The translations under genes and the position numbers were made by a program. The notes under the pieces were generated by a model, which ran no database searches, was not told the origin of the DNA, and worked only from the letters and a program-made list of their open reading frames with translations. Shown here in pieces: positions 31,599-32,523 of a stretch of 32,523 nucleotides of DNA (its first letter is position 1; every line of letters begins with the position of its first letter). The DNA is from Flavobacteriales bacterium (lineage in GTDB: Bacteria; Bacteroidota; Bacteroidia; Flavobacteriales; BACL11): the NCBI GenBank assembly GCA_002697625.1, contig NZWX01000050.1:1-32523 (forward strand), written 5' to 3'.

Positions 31599-31859
31599 TT
31601 ATTCGTCAACCTCCTCAAAATCAACATATTCTCCCATGTCACTCGTGTCGGTTTTTGATTTATTTGGTTTAGTTTTGATAGAAACATTCCCTTCCTTTTC
31701 TGCGGGATTTTGCTGTTGATGAAACCTCTCATTGAATTGTGATTGTTTTTTCATAACATATCGCTTTACCAAAACGGGAAAAAGAAATCTACCTAACAAC
31801 TTCAGAATATAGGATATCAGGAAAAACCAAAATAAAAATCTAATTAATCCTACTATCAT
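31599..31859 (-). CDS. DUF4834 family small membrane protein
   Basis: An 86-residue protein of a Bacteroidota-specific family. Residues about 3-30 form a membrane helix pair or a long single helix (GLIRFLFWFFLISYILKLL). The middle is basic, with RYVMKKQSQFNERFHQQQ. The C-terminus is acidic, ending GEYVDFEEVDE, the recognisable DUF4834 tail. Function is unknown. It lies one base downstream of carB and 15 bp before YfhO, so it is probably co-transcribed with both. Carrying the same conserved tail in carB-adjacent position seems common from memory. Confidence 0.75.
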   Translation of the reverse strand: MIVGLIRFLFWFFLISYILKLLGRFLFPVLVKRYVMKKQSQFNERFHQQQNPAEKEGNVSIKTKPNKSKTDTSDMGEYVDFEEVDE

Positions 31860-31860
31860 A

Positions 31861-32523
31861 TTATCGACTTAAATATAAGTTTCTTTCAGAATAAACCTTA
31901 GTAAAATAATCATCATCTAAGTCATCAATAAAATAAATTGATTCTCCAGTAGATTTCATTTCAGGACCTAACTCTTTATTTACATTAGGGAATTTGTTAA
32001 AAGAAAATACAGGAACTTTAATTGCATACCCTTGTTTTTTCGGGTTAAAGTCAAAATCAGTAACTTTTTTATCTCCTAACATTACTTTTGCTGCATAATT
32101 CACATAAGGCTCGTCATATGCCTTAGCAATAAATGGAACAGTTCTAGAAGCTCTTGGGTTCGCTTCAATAACATACACCACCTCATCTTTAATAGCGAAC
32201 TGAATATTAATCAATCCTACGGTATGTAGAGCAACTGCAATTTTATTTGTTATATCAATCATTTGTTGACGAATATTATCTGATAAATCAAAGGTAGGAA
32301 GTACTGCATAAGAGTCTCCTGAATGAATACCACAAGGCTCAATATGTTCCATAATTCCAATAATATAAACGTTTTCTCCATCACATATTGCATCTGCCTC
32401 CGCTTCTATTGCTTTGTCTAGATAATGATCTAGTAAAACTTTATTTCCAGGCATATCTTTAAGAAGATTTACAATATGATGTTCTAATTCTTCTTCATTT
32501 ATAACAATTTTCATTCCCTGTCC
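31861..32523 (-). CDS. carB: Carbamoyl-phosphate synthase large subunit, C-terminal part (partial, cut by window edge)
   Basis: The last 220 codons of carB; the frame continues off the window (GQG precedes the internal Met at 32514, which is not a start). The product joins ammonia, bicarbonate and ATP for pyrimidine and arginine synthesis. Visible are the second ATP-grasp domain motifs VLLDHYLDKAIEAEADAICD, GIMEHIEPCGIHSGDSYAVLP, and EANPRASRTVPFIAKAYDEP, followed by FNKFPNVNKELGPEMKSTGE. The protein then ends after about 30 residues (YSERNLYLSR), so the C-terminal methylglyoxal-synthase-like allosteric domain of the E. coli enzyme is absent. Followed by DUF4834 after one base. Confidence 0.93.
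   Translation of the reverse strand, partial: GQGMKIVINEEELEHHIVNLLKDMPGNKVLLDHYLDKAIEAEADAICDGENVYIIGIMEHIEPCGIHSGDSYAVLPTFDLSDNIRQQMIDITNKIAVALHTVGLINIQFAIKDEVVYVIEANPRASRTVPFIAKAYDEPYVNYAAKVMLGDKKVTDFDFNPKKQGYAIKVPVFSFNKFPNVNKELGPEMKSTGESIYFIDDLDDDYFTKVYSERNLYLSR

Overview
The window is a compact, AT-rich stretch of a Bacteroidota chromosome, most likely Flavobacteriales. The evidence is a type IX secretion sorting domain, a TonB receptor with an N-terminal carboxypeptidase-regulatory-like domain, DUF3822, DUF4834 and YfhO proteins, a Bacteroidota-type lipoprotein signal, the absence of Shine-Dalgarno sequences, and repeated matches to the Bacteroidota -7 promoter element TAnnTTTG. There are no tRNAs, rRNAs, CRISPR arrays, insertion sequences or phage genes. 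No gene-free stretch exceeds 130 bp.

Layout. (1) 1-5885: a small lipoprotein; a convergent PLP class IV aminotransferase; a TonB-dependent receptor followed by a secreted alpha/beta-hydrolase-fold protein with a T9SS tail; then a strong terminator. (2) 5898-10836: recQ, fmt, trmH and a ribosomal THX gene forward, then pdxH and a PlsC-type acyltransferase in reverse. (3) 10920-14487: an unusual coiled-coil membrane-anchored protein, DUF3822, rsmD (GTG start) and coaD, the first three overlapping, ending in a GC-rich structured element right at the coaD stop. (4) 14536-16213: a small beta-barrel protein, then rlmH-rdgB in reverse. (5) 16251-26405: a run of almost contiguous forward genes: nadC, YihY family, an M1 metallopeptidase fused to an outer-membrane barrel, galE, an asparagine-synthase-like protein, two sulfotransferases and a glycosyltransferase. 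(6) 26416-32523: a tight reverse run: the 3' part of carB (cut by the window edge), DUF4834, YfhO, a GT4-type glycosyltransferase and a Wzx-like flippase.

How they fit together. Most genes are housekeeping: translation and RNA modification (fmt, trmH, rsmD, rlmH, THX), cofactors (pdxH, coaD, nadC), nucleotide hygiene (rdgB) and pyrimidine/arginine precursor supply (carB). The accessory part is 21-29 kb. There galE, an amidotransferase-like ATP enzyme, two different sulfotransferases, two glycosyltransferases and a flippase converge. I read this as a biosynthesis and export locus for a sulfated, possibly amidated, surface glycan. That is inference from family membership and clustering.

Most worth a second look: the structured GC-rich element after coaD; the sulfotransferase / asparagine-synthase-like glycan cluster with an (AAGT)4 repeat before a start codon; the M1 peptidase-barrel fusion; the internally duplicated coiled-coil protein before DUF3822; and terminator hairpins embedded in the C-terminal codons of convergent genes.
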